From: an uncultured Candidatus Melainabacteria bacterium | GTDB lineage: Bacteria; Cyanobacteriota; Vampirovibrionia; Gastranaerophilales; Gastranaerophilaceae | Length of the DNA stretch: 64,000 bases | Direction: 5' to 3' | NCBI GenBank assembly: GCA_934726055.1 | Contig: CAKVCZ010000011.1 | Coordinates: 1-64,000 of the forward strand | In this document: positions 7,667-15,807 of the stretch, piece after piece | Numbering within the stretch: position 1 is the first letter of the stretch | Layout of the letters: each line of letters starts with the position of its first letter | Translations under genes and position numbers: made by a program | The notes under the pieces: generated by a model | Told to the model about the DNA's origin: nothing | What the model saw: the letters and a program-made list of their open reading frames with translations, nothing else | Databases searched by the model: none

Positions 7667-9715
7667 ATGATTTTTTTATTAGATATAGATGAAGTAAAAT
7701 TCACTTCAAAACCGAAAGCAGAAAACTTTAAGCAACTAAGGGAACGTCAAAAAGGACGTAATGCAAAATATGTAACTTTAGATGACCTAGCGACAGCAGT
7801 ATCTAACGGTCAAACAATTGTGCCAGTTGATCTTAATGGTGGAGTATCTGATGTAGATTGGAAGAAACAGCAATTATTTATGGTTGATATTGATAACAAA
7901 GAAAAAATAATAACTCCTAAAGAGGCTTTAAAAAAGTGTTTACAACTAAATGTACCACCTTGTTTAATATATTATAGTTTCAGTAACACAAAAGAAATCC
8001 CTAAATATAGAATGTGTTTCTGCTGTGATACAGAAATAACACAAGAAGAAGACAGGCAGTTAATACAAGATACATTAATAAGTATGTTTAGTACTGCAGA
8101 TCAAGCCTGCAAAAACTCTTCTCGTATATTCTTTGGTAGTTTTAAGGGGTGTGTATGTCACAAAAAAGAGATTACTTTTAGTATAGAATCTATTAGAAAA
8201 ATTGCAGAATCTAAAACTATTAATACAAATGTAGAATTCGAACAAAGGCAAATTGTTGATTCTAATTCTCAAAAAGAGGCTAGAAATCAAGAATTAAAAG
8301 AACTTATTGCCAGGTACCCTATAGAAAATTATTTCAAAGATAATTCAAAGGGTGAATATAATCCTAAGACTGGTTTTGTCAATCCTTGCCCTATATGTGG
8401 ACATAATGATGATTTTCATATTGATACTAAGAAAAACATATTTAAATGTTTTGGTGAGAATGGTGGTTTAGGTGGTAATATATTAACTTGGTTGACTAAA
8501 GTTGAGCATTTATCCTTAAAAGACGCTATATATAAATTAAAGTATGAATTGTTAGAAATGCCGAAACCAAATACAGTTTCAGAATGTTCACATACTATTT
8601 TTGATTATACCCAAATAAGTACTGAGGAAGAATATACAACGAAATATAGGGCATTAGACAAACTATATAAATTTTATAATGGTATAACGAATGGAATAAG
8701 CACACCACCCATAAAAACAGGTTTTAACTTGTTAGATAATTCATTAGATGGTGGCATAAGACCAGAACAACTTATCATAATAGGTGCAATATCTTCTTTA
8801 GGTAAAACGACTTTCGTTTTACAAGCAGCAGATTTTATTGCAAAATCAGGGCAGGATGTTCTTATCTTTTCTTTAGAAATGAGTGAGAATGAATTAATGT
8901 CAAAATCCATATCAAGACAAACATTTACGTCTTGTGGAATAAATGAAAATGATTTATCATTAGCTAAAACATCTTTAGGAATAACAAGTGGTGATAGATG
9001 GAAAAACTATTCAAAAGCTGAAAAAGAGCACATTAACAAAGCAGTAAAAGAATACACTCAATCAGCTAAGCATATATATATCAACGTAGGTTGTGGAAAT
9101 ATTACAGTCGATTATATACGTAAACAAGTAGAAAATCAAATTCATTTAACAAATAGAAAACCTATTGTAATTGTTGACTATTTGCAAATATTAGCACCTC
9201 ATTCAGATAGAATTAGTGATAAACAAGCAACTGATTATAATGTTACTTCCTTAAAAAGGATTGCAAGAGACTTTAAGTTACCTGTTATTGCAATTTCTTC
9301 TTTCAACAGAACGAGCTATACTTCAACAGCAAAAATGTCCGCATTTAAAGAAAGTGGTAGTATTGAGTACAGTTCAGATATACTTATAACACTTACACTA
9401 AAAAATGCAACAGATGAAGAAAAAACAACAAAAGAAAAAGCGGTAAGTAATGACATACGTACACCTAGAAATATTGAATTGACGATACTGAAAAATCGTT
9501 CAGGTAGAACAGGTGATGTAATCCCATATTTATTCTATGCAGCTTTTAATACATTTGTAGAAAGTAATGATTCCCTGACTTTAAAAGAAATAACTAGCTC
9601 TGGTTCAATAAATTCAAACATTCCATTGGAAGATGCAAAAATCCTTCAAAATGAAAATAACGAAATTTATTATGCCGACCCAGATTTTGATATTGATATT
9701 GATATTGAAGATTAA
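7667..9715 (+). CDS. Primase-helicase (AEP-like region, CHC2 zinc finger, DnaB-type helicase)
   Basis: A 682-residue replication protein. Residues 1-170 resemble an archaeo-eukaryotic primase: the acidic motif VDIDN at 73-77, then IYYSFSN near 101-107 and SSRIFFGS near 151-158. A zinc-finger segment follows at about 238-262 (CPICG...KCFG). The C-terminal half is a RecA-fold DnaB helicase: Walker A SSLGKTTF near 380, FSLEMSENELMSK, IVIVDYLQIL (Walker B) and ISSFNRTSY. Such fusions replicate phages, plasmids and satellites by making primers and unwinding the fork. A weak site (AAAGGG) precedes the ATG. A long hairpin 75 bases downstream probably ends the transcript. The helicase call is firm; the AEP call is moderately sure. 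Confidence 0.82.
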   Translation: MIFLLDIDEVKFTSKPKAENFKQLRERQKGRNAKYVTLDDLATAVSNGQTIVPVDLNGGVSDVDWKKQQLFMVDIDNKEKIITPKEALKKCLQLNVPPCLIYYSFSNTKEIPKYRMCFCCDTEITQEEDRQLIQDTLISMFSTADQACKNSSRIFFGSFKGCVCHKKEITFSIESIRKIAESKTINTNVEFEQRQIVDSNSQKEARNQELKELIARYPIENYFKDNSKGEYNPKTGFVNPCPICGHNDDFHIDTKKNIFKCFGENGGLGGNILTWLTKVEHLSLKDAIYKLKYELLEMPKPNTVSECSHTIFDYTQISTEEEYTTKYRALDKLYKFYNGITNGISTPPIKTGFNLLDNSLDGGIRPEQLIIIGAISSLGKTTFVLQAADFIAKSGQDVLIFSLEMSENELMSKSISRQTFTSCGINENDLSLAKTSLGITSGDRWKNYSKAEKEHINKAVKEYTQSAKHIYINVGCGNITVDYIRKQVENQIHLTNRKPIVIVDYLQILAPHSDRISDKQATDYNVTSLKRIARDFKLPVIAISSFNRTSYTSTAKMSAFKESGSIEYSSDILITLTLKNATDEEKTTKEKAVSNDIRTPRNIELTILKNRSGRTGDVIPYLFYAAFNTFVESNDSLTLKEITSSGSINSNIPLEDAKILQNENNEIYYADPDFDIDIDIED

Positions 9716-10176
9716 TTTTTCAATATTAAAAAGGAAAAATAGGTAAATATTATACTAACAAATGAATATAGTTAGAGTAGATTATAATGGGAAAAAGATA
9801 CTTATACAAGTATCTTTTTCCGTATGTATTATTGTTAAATAGCGGAACAGAAAAGTATAAAAAATATAGATGTTAACCTTTTCGTTTTGTTTTTTACTAT
9901 TATTTGCATAAATTCAGTAAATATACATATTTAGAACAACTTTTGGAAAAATTTTAATATAATATATGGAAAAGGTAAAATAACGTCTTTAAAAGAATAC
10001 AACCTTATATAATATACATTTATATTTACAGATTTATACATTTCGTAATATGTCCACATTTTACTATAAAACAGGCGATAGAGCATTCTTCAGTATATAT
10101 ATGCAACAAGGGTTTTTATTGCTACGGAAAAAATTGAATTTATATGAAATTTTTCACATATAAATATAAAATACAC
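9716..10176. other. Gene-free AT-rich interval
   Basis: About 460 bases with no credible ORF on either strand. It contains the hairpin at 9790-9821 and, at 10099-10109, the complement of TTGTTGCATAT, a sequence also found near the left recombinase. Apart from these nothing recognisable is seen. Confidence 0.6.
9790..9821 (+). terminator. Long hairpin, probable terminator
   Basis: GGAAAAAGATACTT (9790-9803) pairs perfectly with its complement at 9808-9821 around ATAC. The T-run lies inside the 3' arm, so the structure could stop transcription in either direction between the primase-helicase gene and the repressor gene. Confidence 0.65.
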
Positions 10177-10719
10177 TTATTTCCCTATTTTATATAAACC
10201 ATTTGGTATAATACAAATAGTTTTTCCATCTTTTTTTATAATCAAATTACCATTATCATCACTATTTATAGTACTACCTGCTAAATTATTATTTTCTGCA
10301 TTTTTCATAAAATCCTTTATGAAACTTTGATTGTTCTTTATTTCAATATAATTTAGAATTTGATTAATATCTTCATTTGTTAAAAAGGCATATTTAGCTT
10401 TCAAAACATCTTCTAATGAAAAATCAGCTTTTCCATTGGTTACATCAAGGACATCCTGTGATGGTAGCATACATGACAATAAATCTTTAATTTCAATATT
10501 AAGGGCAAGTGCAAACTTAACTAGAACTTCCATTTTAGGCAAATATTCATTATGCGTTTCAAACTCAGAAATAATCGCTGTACTTACATTTGCAAGTTCT
10601 TTTAATTTCCTGGTTGTTATATTTTGTTCTTTTCTAGTTAATTTGATTTTTTCAGCAACTTTTTTTGCCATTAACTGGGTTATTTGTTTTGCTTTATTAT
10701 CAATATTACAATCTACCAT
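10177..10719 (-). CDS. Cro/CI-like repressor (XRE family), leaderless
   Basis: A 180-residue regulator. A classical helix-turn-helix occupies residues of about 20-80 (IKLTRKEQNITTRKLKELA, NVSTAIISEFE, then PKMEVLVKFALALNIEIKDLL). The C-terminal half has no recognised protease or dimerisation motif. The ATG at 10719 is chosen because a good promoter (TTTACA, 17 bases, TATTAT) ends 6 bases upstream, so transcription would begin at the start codon; there is no ribosome-binding site. Leaderless translation is known for lysogenic repressors. A start at 10737 would lie inside this promoter. The divergent excisionase gene makes this the immunity-type switch of the integrated element. Confidence 0.82.
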   Translation of the reverse strand: MVDCNIDNKAKQITQLMAKKVAEKIKLTRKEQNITTRKLKELANVSTAIISEFETHNEYLPKMEVLVKFALALNIEIKDLLSCMLPSQDVLDVTNGKADFSLEDVLKAKYAFLTNEDINQILNYIEIKNNQSFIKDFMKNAENNNLAGSTINSDDNGNLIIKKDGKTICIIPNGLYKIGK

Positions 10720-10725
10720 ACATGA

Positions 10726-10754
10726 ATAATAGCACATGTTTAGATAAATGTAAA
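10726..10754 (-). promoter_or_regulatory. Promoter of the leaderless repressor
   Basis: On the minus strand, TTTACA (10754-10749) and TATTAT (10731-10726) are 17 bases apart. The expected start site coincides with the ATG at 10719. Confidence 0.55.
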
Positions 10755-10798
10755 ATGAAAAGAAAGTTGTTCTGTTTTTATAGAATATCTTGGCTAAT

Positions 10799-10827
10799 TT
10801 GACATTGTTTTACTTCTTTGTTATACT
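10799..10827 (+). promoter_or_regulatory. Promoter of the excisionase-integrase unit
   Basis: TTGACA (10799-10804), a 17-base spacer and TATACT (10822-10827) make a near-consensus vegetative promoter facing the excisionase gene. It diverges from the repressor promoter about 45 bases away and is a likely target of the repressor. Confidence 0.7.
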
Positions 10828-10873
10828 AATATATATAATACTGTAAAGTAGAATACAAGAAAGGATAAAAAAG

Positions 10874-11047
10874 ATGGACGATTTAATAACAATAAAAGAA
10901 TTTGCAAAAATTTTGAAAAAATCTGAAAGTACCGTTAGAACTTGGAAAAGAAGAGGTAATATTCCTGCAAATATTTTTAGAACTATAGGTTCTACTGTAT
11001 TTGTACTTAGATCAGAATTTGACAAATGGATTTTAAATGCACAATAA
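10874..11047 (+). CDS. Excisionase-like small HTH protein
   Basis: A 57-residue protein beginning MDDLITIKEFAKILKKSEST. The pattern ITIKEFAKILKKSESTVRTWKRRGNIP matches the MerR-like winged helix (HTH_17) of excisionases and AlpA-type regulators, and the end (VFVLRSEFDKWIL) is the expected wing and final helix. AAAAAAG precedes the ATG (10874). The integrase starts 9 bases after its stop, so the two are co-transcribed. Likely roles are to direct excision or to activate element genes; which applies cannot be read from sequence. Confidence 0.8.
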   Translation: MDDLITIKEFAKILKKSESTVRTWKRRGNIPANIFRTIGSTVFVLRSEFDKWILNAQ

Positions 11048-11056
11048 GGGTTAAAC

Positions 11057-12061
11057 ATGCCGGTATATCAGAAAAATAATGGTAAATGGTATTGTAGATT
11101 TCAAATTGACGGAGAAAGGCATCATTTTCTTTGTGCAGGTGCTAAAGATGAAAAAGATGCTAAAAAACTTGAATGTCAATTTATGTTTAAAGTCCAACAA
11201 CAGCAAAATGGAGTAGTCCCTAAAGAAGATAATAAAACAACTCAATCTGTCATAAAATACTATTTGCAGTATGCAGAAAATAAAAAGAGTTACCAAACAG
11301 ATAAAAGTCGAATGAAATTAATTGCCGAGTTTTTCAAAAAAATAAAATATATTAAAGATATCAAAAGTGAAAATGTTGAACAGTTCAAACAATATCTTTT
11401 AAAAAGAGATATTACCAAAGTTACAGTTAATAGGTATTTAGAAATTTTAAACAAAATGTTTAATATGGCAATTGATAACGATTGGCTAAGTAAAAATCCG
11501 ATAAAAAAAGGAATGAAATTTCCTGTAAAAAATTATCAACTAAGATTTTTAACAGAAGACGAAGAAAAAAGGTTGTTTGATGTTTGTCCAGATCATTTTA
11601 AACCTATAATTATTTGTGCATTAAATACAGGTTTAAGGAAATCAAATATTCAGTATTTAGAATGGAGTAATATTTTTTTAGAAGATAGATTAATTGAAAT
11701 AACTGAAAATAAAGGAAACAAACACATAAAAATATTTATAAATGATGTATTATACAAATTATTTTCTAATATAAAAAGAAAAAGTAACTACGTTTTTATC
11801 AATCCAAAGACTAATAGAATATACAGTGATGAATGTTTTAGAAATTGTTGGAACAAAATAAAGAAAGATGCTGGAGTAAATGATTTAAGATTTCACGATT
11901 TACGTCATACTGTTGGTACACGTTTAGCAAAGGCAAATGTGCCTATACCAGTCATTAAGGAAGTTTTAGCACATAGTGATATAAGAACAACAATGAGATA
12001 TATTCATTCTGCACAAAAAGAAGTTTGTGAGGCAATGTCAATTCTTAATTCATACTGTTAG
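11057..12061 (+). CDS. Phage-type tyrosine integrase
   Basis: A 334-residue integrase with the full three-part layout. An N-terminal arm-binding domain (about 1-50, KNNGKWYCRFQIDGERHHF) recognises arm sites. A core-binding SAM-like domain occupies about 65-155. The catalytic domain carries Arg in TGLRKSN, Lys in ENKGNKH, HDLRHT (His-x-x-Arg), His in LAHSD and nucleophile Tyr in RYIHSA. It should integrate and excise the element by recombination at the adjacent tRNA-Ser gene, whose 3' end is only 87 bases from its stop. AAGGG lies 6 bases before the ATG. It forms an operon with the excisionase. Confidence 0.93.
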   Translation: MPVYQKNNGKWYCRFQIDGERHHFLCAGAKDEKDAKKLECQFMFKVQQQQNGVVPKEDNKTTQSVIKYYLQYAENKKSYQTDKSRMKLIAEFFKKIKYIKDIKSENVEQFKQYLLKRDITKVTVNRYLEILNKMFNMAIDNDWLSKNPIKKGMKFPVKNYQLRFLTEDEEKRLFDVCPDHFKPIIICALNTGLRKSNIQYLEWSNIFLEDRLIEITENKGNKHIKIFINDVLYKLFSNIKRKSNYVFINPKTNRIYSDECFRNCWNKIKKDAGVNDLRFHDLRHTVGTRLAKANVPIPVIKEVLAHSDIRTTMRYIHSAQKEVCEAMSILNSYC

Positions 12062-12081
12062 AATTTGTTTCAAAACGTAGA

Positions 12082-12100
12082 ATGGACACAGTATGGACAC
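12082..12100 (+). repeat. Phased direct repeats, likely integrase arm sites
   Basis: ATGGACAC occurs at 12082-12089 and 12093-12100, 11 bases (one helical turn) apart, between the integrase stop and the tRNA-Ser. Short phased repeats flanking the crossover site are typical arm-type sites for phage integrases. Function inferred. Confidence 0.45.
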
Positions 12101-12148
12101 GGAAAATGTAAAAATGCTTGAAACTATTGTAAATATTGATAATAAAAA

Positions 12149-12235
12149 CAGAGGGGATGGGATTCGAACCCACGGTGGGCTTGCGCTCACACAACCTTTC
12201 CAAGATTGCACCTTAAACCGCTCGGACACCCCTCT
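12149..12235 (-). tRNA. tRNA-Ser (GGA)
   Basis: 87 bases with acceptor AGAGGGG/CCCCTCT, discriminator G, anticodon stem CAATC/GGTTG around loop TTGGAAA (anticodon GGA), a long variable arm and the T-loop TTCGAAT. The bases after the discriminator are TTT, so CCA is not encoded, unlike the tRNA-Gly and tRNA-Glu genes in this window. The 3' end faces the integrase, which identifies it as the probable attachment site. Confidence 0.95.
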
Positions 12236-12319
12236 AGGTTTTAATAAATATTTTCGCTATTCTACTTCAATAACATAAATTGTTTTTATAGTCAACGTCA
12301 AATTATTAAAATAAATTAT

Positions 12320-12865
12320 TTATTGTTTAAATTTTTCAGCATCCAAATATTTTATTACTCTTGCAGGATTTCCTACAACAACTGCATTGTCAGGAACATC
12401 TTTCGTTACCACAGCTCCTGCACCTACAATTGCATTTTCCCCAATTATTACTCCAGGTAAAATTGTTACATTAACTCCTATCCAAACATTCTTTTTTATA
12501 TGAACAGGTTTACAAGTTATAACATATCTGTCATAAAAATCATGATTATTTGTTGCTATCGTACAATTTAAGGAAATCATTGTATTATCCTCAATTGTTA
12601 AACCTCCCGCTGACATACATTGAAAACCGTTCAATATTGTTACGTTTTTTCCTATTTTAATCTTATCTGCAAGTATTGTAAAAATCGGCGGACTAATTCT
12701 TGTATTTTCGCCTAATGTATTATTAAAAAGTTCTTGCATAAGTTCCTGACACTCTGGCATAGTCGGATTGGTATGATTGATTCGAAAACATAAGTCTGCA
12801 CTTCTTTTTGCCTCTTCGATACGTTCAGGACTCTGATTCCTCACATCTATTCTAACTTCTTCCAT
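12320..12865 (-). CDS. Maltose/galactoside O-acetyltransferase family protein
   Basis: A 181-residue acetyl-CoA-dependent sugar O-acetyltransferase of the NodL/Maa/LacA type. The C-terminal two thirds are a left-handed beta-helix with hexapeptide repeats ([58 protein letters not shown]), ending in the family signature [11 protein letters not shown]. The probable catalytic His is in the segment NNHDFY. The N-terminal Maa-type segment is present (residues of about 1-50). The acceptor sugar cannot be told from sequence. It stands alone on the minus strand between two tRNA genes. Confidence 0.88.
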   Translation of the reverse strand: MEEVRIDVRNQSPERIEEAKRSADLCFRINHTNPTMPECQELMQELFNNTLGENTRISPPIFTILADKIKIGKNVTILNGFQCMSAGGLTIEDNTMISLNCTIATNNHDFYDRYVITCKPVHIKKNVWIGVNVTILPGVIIGENAIVGAGAVVTKDVPDNAVVVGNPARVIKYLDAEKFKQ

Positions 12866-12920
12866 TTCAAACTCCTTTTATACAACTTATCTAGTCTTTT
12901 TATTTTAATATTAATAAAAA

Positions 12921-12940
12921 AAAAGACCACATGGTCTTTT
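12921..12940 (-). terminator. Terminator after tRNA-Gly
   Basis: AAAAGACCA (12921-12929) and TGGTCTTTT (12932-12940) form a hairpin with A- and T-runs on both sides, placed just after the 3' end of tRNA-Gly on the minus strand. Confidence 0.7.
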
Positions 12941-12945
12941 AATAA

Positions 12946-13021
12946 TGGAGCGGAAGACGAGACTCGAACTCGCAACAACCTGCTTGGAAGGCAGGGACTC
13001 TAGCCATTGAGTTACTTCCGC
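12946..13021 (-). tRNA. tRNA-Gly (TCC)
   Basis: 76 bases including encoded CCA. Acceptor GCGGAAG/CTTCCGC with discriminator T, D-arm ACTC/GAGT, anticodon stem CCTGC/GCAGG around CTTCCAA (anticodon TCC), T-arm with TTCGAGT. Confidence 0.96.
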
Positions 13022-13113
13022 TTATTTAATTTTCATTACATTAAGTTTTTAAACTCAACAATAATAGAATAAAACAAAATGTATTTATTGTCAACGTAAT
13101 TTTTTGAAATTGC

Positions 13114-13149
13114 AAAAATAAGGTCCGCTTATAGCAGACCTTATTTTTT
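13114..13149 (-). terminator. Terminator of the uridine-kinase-like gene
   Basis: AAAATAAGGTC...GACCTTATTTT encloses GC pairs and a small loop. Read on the minus strand a T-rich tract follows, 10 bases after the stop at 13159. Confidence 0.75.
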
Positions 13150-13158
13150 ATTACTTAA

Positions 13159-14196
13159 CTATGCAGCTTTATTAAGTTCAGGATTTGGAGTCGGAACATC
13201 TTTTAATGCTTTTAATTGAGCCAAATCATCTTTTACTTGTTGTTTTGTATCATTATATTCATGTTTACTTGTAATTACCATATCACATTTTTCTCGGAAC
13301 GGTTGTACATATTTTTGTCCTGCTATTTTTACTTTTTCCCATTGTAAAAGTGCTTCTTCAGGAGATTGTCCTCGCTCTGGTGCACGTTTCAACATTCTTG
13401 ATTTTCTAACTTCTTCATCTAAATCAACATAGATTTTTGCATCAAAATATTCACCAATACCATCTAACATAGCTGCCGTACCTTCCACAAATACTATTTG
13501 ATCAGATTTGATTGGAACTGCATTTGCAAAACTTCTACAAGTTCCATCCATCATATATTTTCTGCCCATTGTATCTTTGCCGTCTGCTAAATCTGCAAGA
13601 TTTTGTTTCAAATCTTCTAAGTAAAAATTGTTTGGACTATCTACATCATACCCTGATTCCAATATTCCACCGTATGAGCCATATTTTTCAATTAATGGTG
13701 ATAAATCTTTGAAATAGTTATCTGTTGTCATAAATGAAATACCTATTCCATTTTCTTTTGCATATTCTGCTACTGATTTTGCAAATGTAGATTTACCCGA
13801 TGCACTTTCACCTGTAATTGCAATCATAACCGGTTTATCAGGTTTGGTAGCCATTTTTTTTGCTAATCGATCTACAAAATCATTTTTCTTTTCTAAAACT
13901 AATGAATGTTCTGAATTTTTGTCAAATTCAAAAGCTTTATTTAATACATTTTTATAGTGTTCAGCTTTTTGTCTTTGTTCCGCTGTCATAAAGTCAACAG
14001 GTTTTGAAGCGATAGGTTTTGAAATTCCCATGCCAGCTAATGCCATTGAACGTAATGCTGAACTTGCATCTTTTGAACAAACTTCTGTTTGCATTTTAGC
14101 TGATTGTTGTTCTTTCGATTGAGATTGTTTTTGTGATGAAGTTAATTGTACACCTGTAAATGATGCATAATTAATTCCTACTTTGTTAATGTTCAT
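13159..14196 (-). CDS. Uridine kinase-like P-loop protein with N-terminal extension
   Basis: A 345-residue protein of the phosphoribulokinase/uridine kinase superfamily. Walker A GESASGKS is at about 129-136. It is followed by a substrate-side segment with MTTDNYFKD, a DVDSPNNF segment where uridine kinases have the DxPxxF motif, IVFVEGTAAM (Walker B region), and an Arg-rich lid (RKSRMLKRAPERG). It probably phosphorylates a nucleoside or small sugar; the substrate is unknown. The first 110 residues are not part of the family: they are Gln/Ser/Lys-rich and begin MNINKVGINYASFTGVQ, a motif resembling those of two other proteins here. ATG 14196 is chosen over a GTG 6 bases upstream because AAAGG lies 7 bases before it. 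Confidence 0.72.
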   Translation of the reverse strand: MNINKVGINYASFTGVQLTSSQKQSQSKEQQSAKMQTEVCSKDASSALRSMALAGMGISKPIASKPVDFMTAEQRQKAEHYKNVLNKAFEFDKNSEHSLVLEKKNDFVDRLAKKMATKPDKPVMIAITGESASGKSTFAKSVAEYAKENGIGISFMTTDNYFKDLSPLIEKYGSYGGILESGYDVDSPNNFYLEDLKQNLADLADGKDTMGRKYMMDGTCRSFANAVPIKSDQIVFVEGTAAMLDGIGEYFDAKIYVDLDEEVRKSRMLKRAPERGQSPEEALLQWEKVKIAGQKYVQPFREKCDMVITSKHEYNDTKQQVKDDLAQLKALKDVPTPNPELNKAA

Positions 14197-14296
14197 ACAC
14201 ACACCTTTCTTCTACATGTAATATTTTTAAAATCGCTAAAAATATAAATTGATACACTTCTATATAATTGTTACTTTTTCGTTACATTAAAAACAC

Positions 14297-14340
14297 AAAA
14301 AATCCTAAAACGCTTTTATTTTCGCAATTTTAGGATTTTT
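14297..14340 (-). terminator. Terminator of the ferritin-like gene
   Basis: AAAATCCTAAAA (14299-14310) pairs with TTTTAGGATTTT (14328-14339); the T-run follows on the minus strand, about 20 bases after the stop at 14361. Confidence 0.7.
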
Positions 14341-14360
14341 AATTATATTTTACAATTTAA

Positions 14361-15638
14361 TTAATTCATCATTAACTCTCTATATTCGTCAGAGCCTAAT
14401 GTATCCGGAGCAAGAGATTGCTTTTGCAGCCCTTTTTCAAGAATTTCCCATTCTTTACCTTTTAGTTCATTTCCTGTCAAAACTATATCTCTATCACCTG
14501 ACATTTGCGAAATTCGAATTGTCTGTTCTGATGGAGAACCATCTTTTGACATTTCATTTTGGAACTTATAACTTTTCCAATTCTGAGGAAGATTGTCAAC
14601 GATTGTATATTTATAATCCTCATCTAATCGTTTATCTGCTTCGCTTTCCAATATTTTTGCGACATATTCTTTTTGAGATTTGAATCGGCATGGAATAATT
14701 ATTTTGTTGCCAATAACTTCTTGTGCATCACGTTTTTCATATTTTTCAAACATTTTTATTGCAGCTTGTAAATGACCTAATTCAAAATCTAGGAATAACT
14801 CCCAAATTTTCTTTATTTCATCACAAACTTCATCTTCATAGCAAGTATAATAATTACAAACTTCTGTAAATTCATGAATTAAAAGTTTTTCATACAAAGA
14901 CTCTGTCGGATCAATTAAAGATTCATACATCGTAACGTGTTCTTCTTCAACATCTTTAATTTCCGCATAAGTTTTTCTCAAAACATTATTTCCATAAGCA
15001 AAACCGTGCTCAGCGTAATAGTTATGAGTTTGTTGCTCGCCTGATAAAACAGTTAAGATATTAACTTTTGTTTGTGGTGTTGCTGTTAATTTATCATAAT
15101 GTTTTCTTAAACGCAACGTATTATCATTATGATGATGCTGTGTCGGACGACCAATTGTTACATCTGTATTTCCTTGTAAAATATGGTTTGGACACTTACC
15201 TTCTTCCATTGAATACCACTGTGAATATCTGTATAAGTGATCAAAATCTTCTAACAAACCAAAATCGAAAGTTTCTTTAACATATTCATCCGGTTCGTTT
15301 TGAGCAAGCCATGCAGTTAAATCAACAGCAACTTGTTCATATCCGAGTGTTGTTTCCAGTACAGATTGATCAGAAGGTGCAAGCCAATTTATTGTAGTTT
15401 GTTGAGAGTCTTCAATTCTTCTTATATTTGCAATCATTTTTGAAGCTTCTAAATCCGGACACATTCTTGCAAAAGCATGCTTAAAGTTCCATGCTTCTAC
15501 TTCTATACCATTCATTAATATTTGTCTTGTCCTTGTATAACAATCTACATCTGTTTTATTAAATGCTTTTTGAACGATTTTACTCCAACTTCTATTTTGT
15601 TTTTCAACAGATATTCCCTTTTCTTTCAATGGTTCCAT
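14361..15638 (-). CDS. Unrecognised protein, probable ferritin-like diiron fold
   Basis: A 425-residue soluble protein that I do not recognise as a named family. Helical segments carry Glu and ExxH pairs in the spacing of ferritin-like bundles: GYEQVAVDLTAWL with LLEDFDHLYR, then SGEQQTHNYY with KDVEEEHVTMYESL, then LLIHEFTEVCNYYTCYEDE with FLDFELGHLQAAIKMF. These could bind two metal ions. An HHH run (TQHHHNDN) lies between the first two segments. The C-terminal 90 residues look like a separate small domain. No signal peptide. AAAGG lies 9 bases before the ATG and a terminator follows. Neighbours give no clear functional hint. The fold is inferred from motif spacing only. Confidence 0.5.
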   Translation of the reverse strand: MEPLKEKGISVEKQNRSWSKIVQKAFNKTDVDCYTRTRQILMNGIEVEAWNFKHAFARMCPDLEASKMIANIRRIEDSQQTTINWLAPSDQSVLETTLGYEQVAVDLTAWLAQNEPDEYVKETFDFGLLEDFDHLYRYSQWYSMEEGKCPNHILQGNTDVTIGRPTQHHHNDNTLRLRKHYDKLTATPQTKVNILTVLSGEQQTHNYYAEHGFAYGNNVLRKTYAEIKDVEEEHVTMYESLIDPTESLYEKLLIHEFTEVCNYYTCYEDEVCDEIKKIWELFLDFELGHLQAAIKMFEKYEKRDAQEVIGNKIIIPCRFKSQKEYVAKILESEADKRLDEDYKYTIVDNLPQNWKSYKFQNEMSKDGSPSEQTIRISQMSGDRDIVLTGNELKGKEWEILEKGLQKQSLAPDTLGSDEYRELMMN

Positions 15639-15807
15639 ATGCTTTACCTTTCTTTATATTAACTGATAACATTTTAAAAATACATTCAAATATAAAGAAA
15701 CAAAATAACCTGATTGGATAAAAATAAGACTAATAAAATACAGATAATGGACGTTATAAAAAATATTTTTTATTGATATAAATTTAAGATAAATAAGGAA
15801 AATAGTA

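Larger units (their letters stand above)
6135..12149. mobile_element. Integrated plasmid/satellite-like element at tRNA-Ser
   Basis: Contains an RHH regulator, probable initiator, iterons, primase-helicase, repressor, excisionase and integrase, ending at the 3' end of tRNA-Ser. No capsid, terminase, tail, relaxase or type IV secretion gene is seen. The right end is set by the tRNA. The left end is uncertain: no copy of the tRNA 3' end was found by eye between 1 and 11,000, so the element may also include the genes at 1-6,000 and continue outside the window. Confidence 0.6.

Noticed and set aside
11051..11296. Minus-strand ORF opposite the integrase
   Set aside because: Hydrophobic antisense product of Lys/Asn-rich coding DNA; the integrase frame has all catalytic residues.
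1..12149. Complete prophage
   Set aside because: Integrase, excisionase, repressor and replication genes are present, but no terminase, portal, capsid, tail or lysis gene was seen.
12093..12278. 61-codon plus-strand ORF containing DGIRTHGG
   Set aside because: It reads through the antisense strand of tRNA-Ser; this is a well-known spurious translation of tRNA genes.
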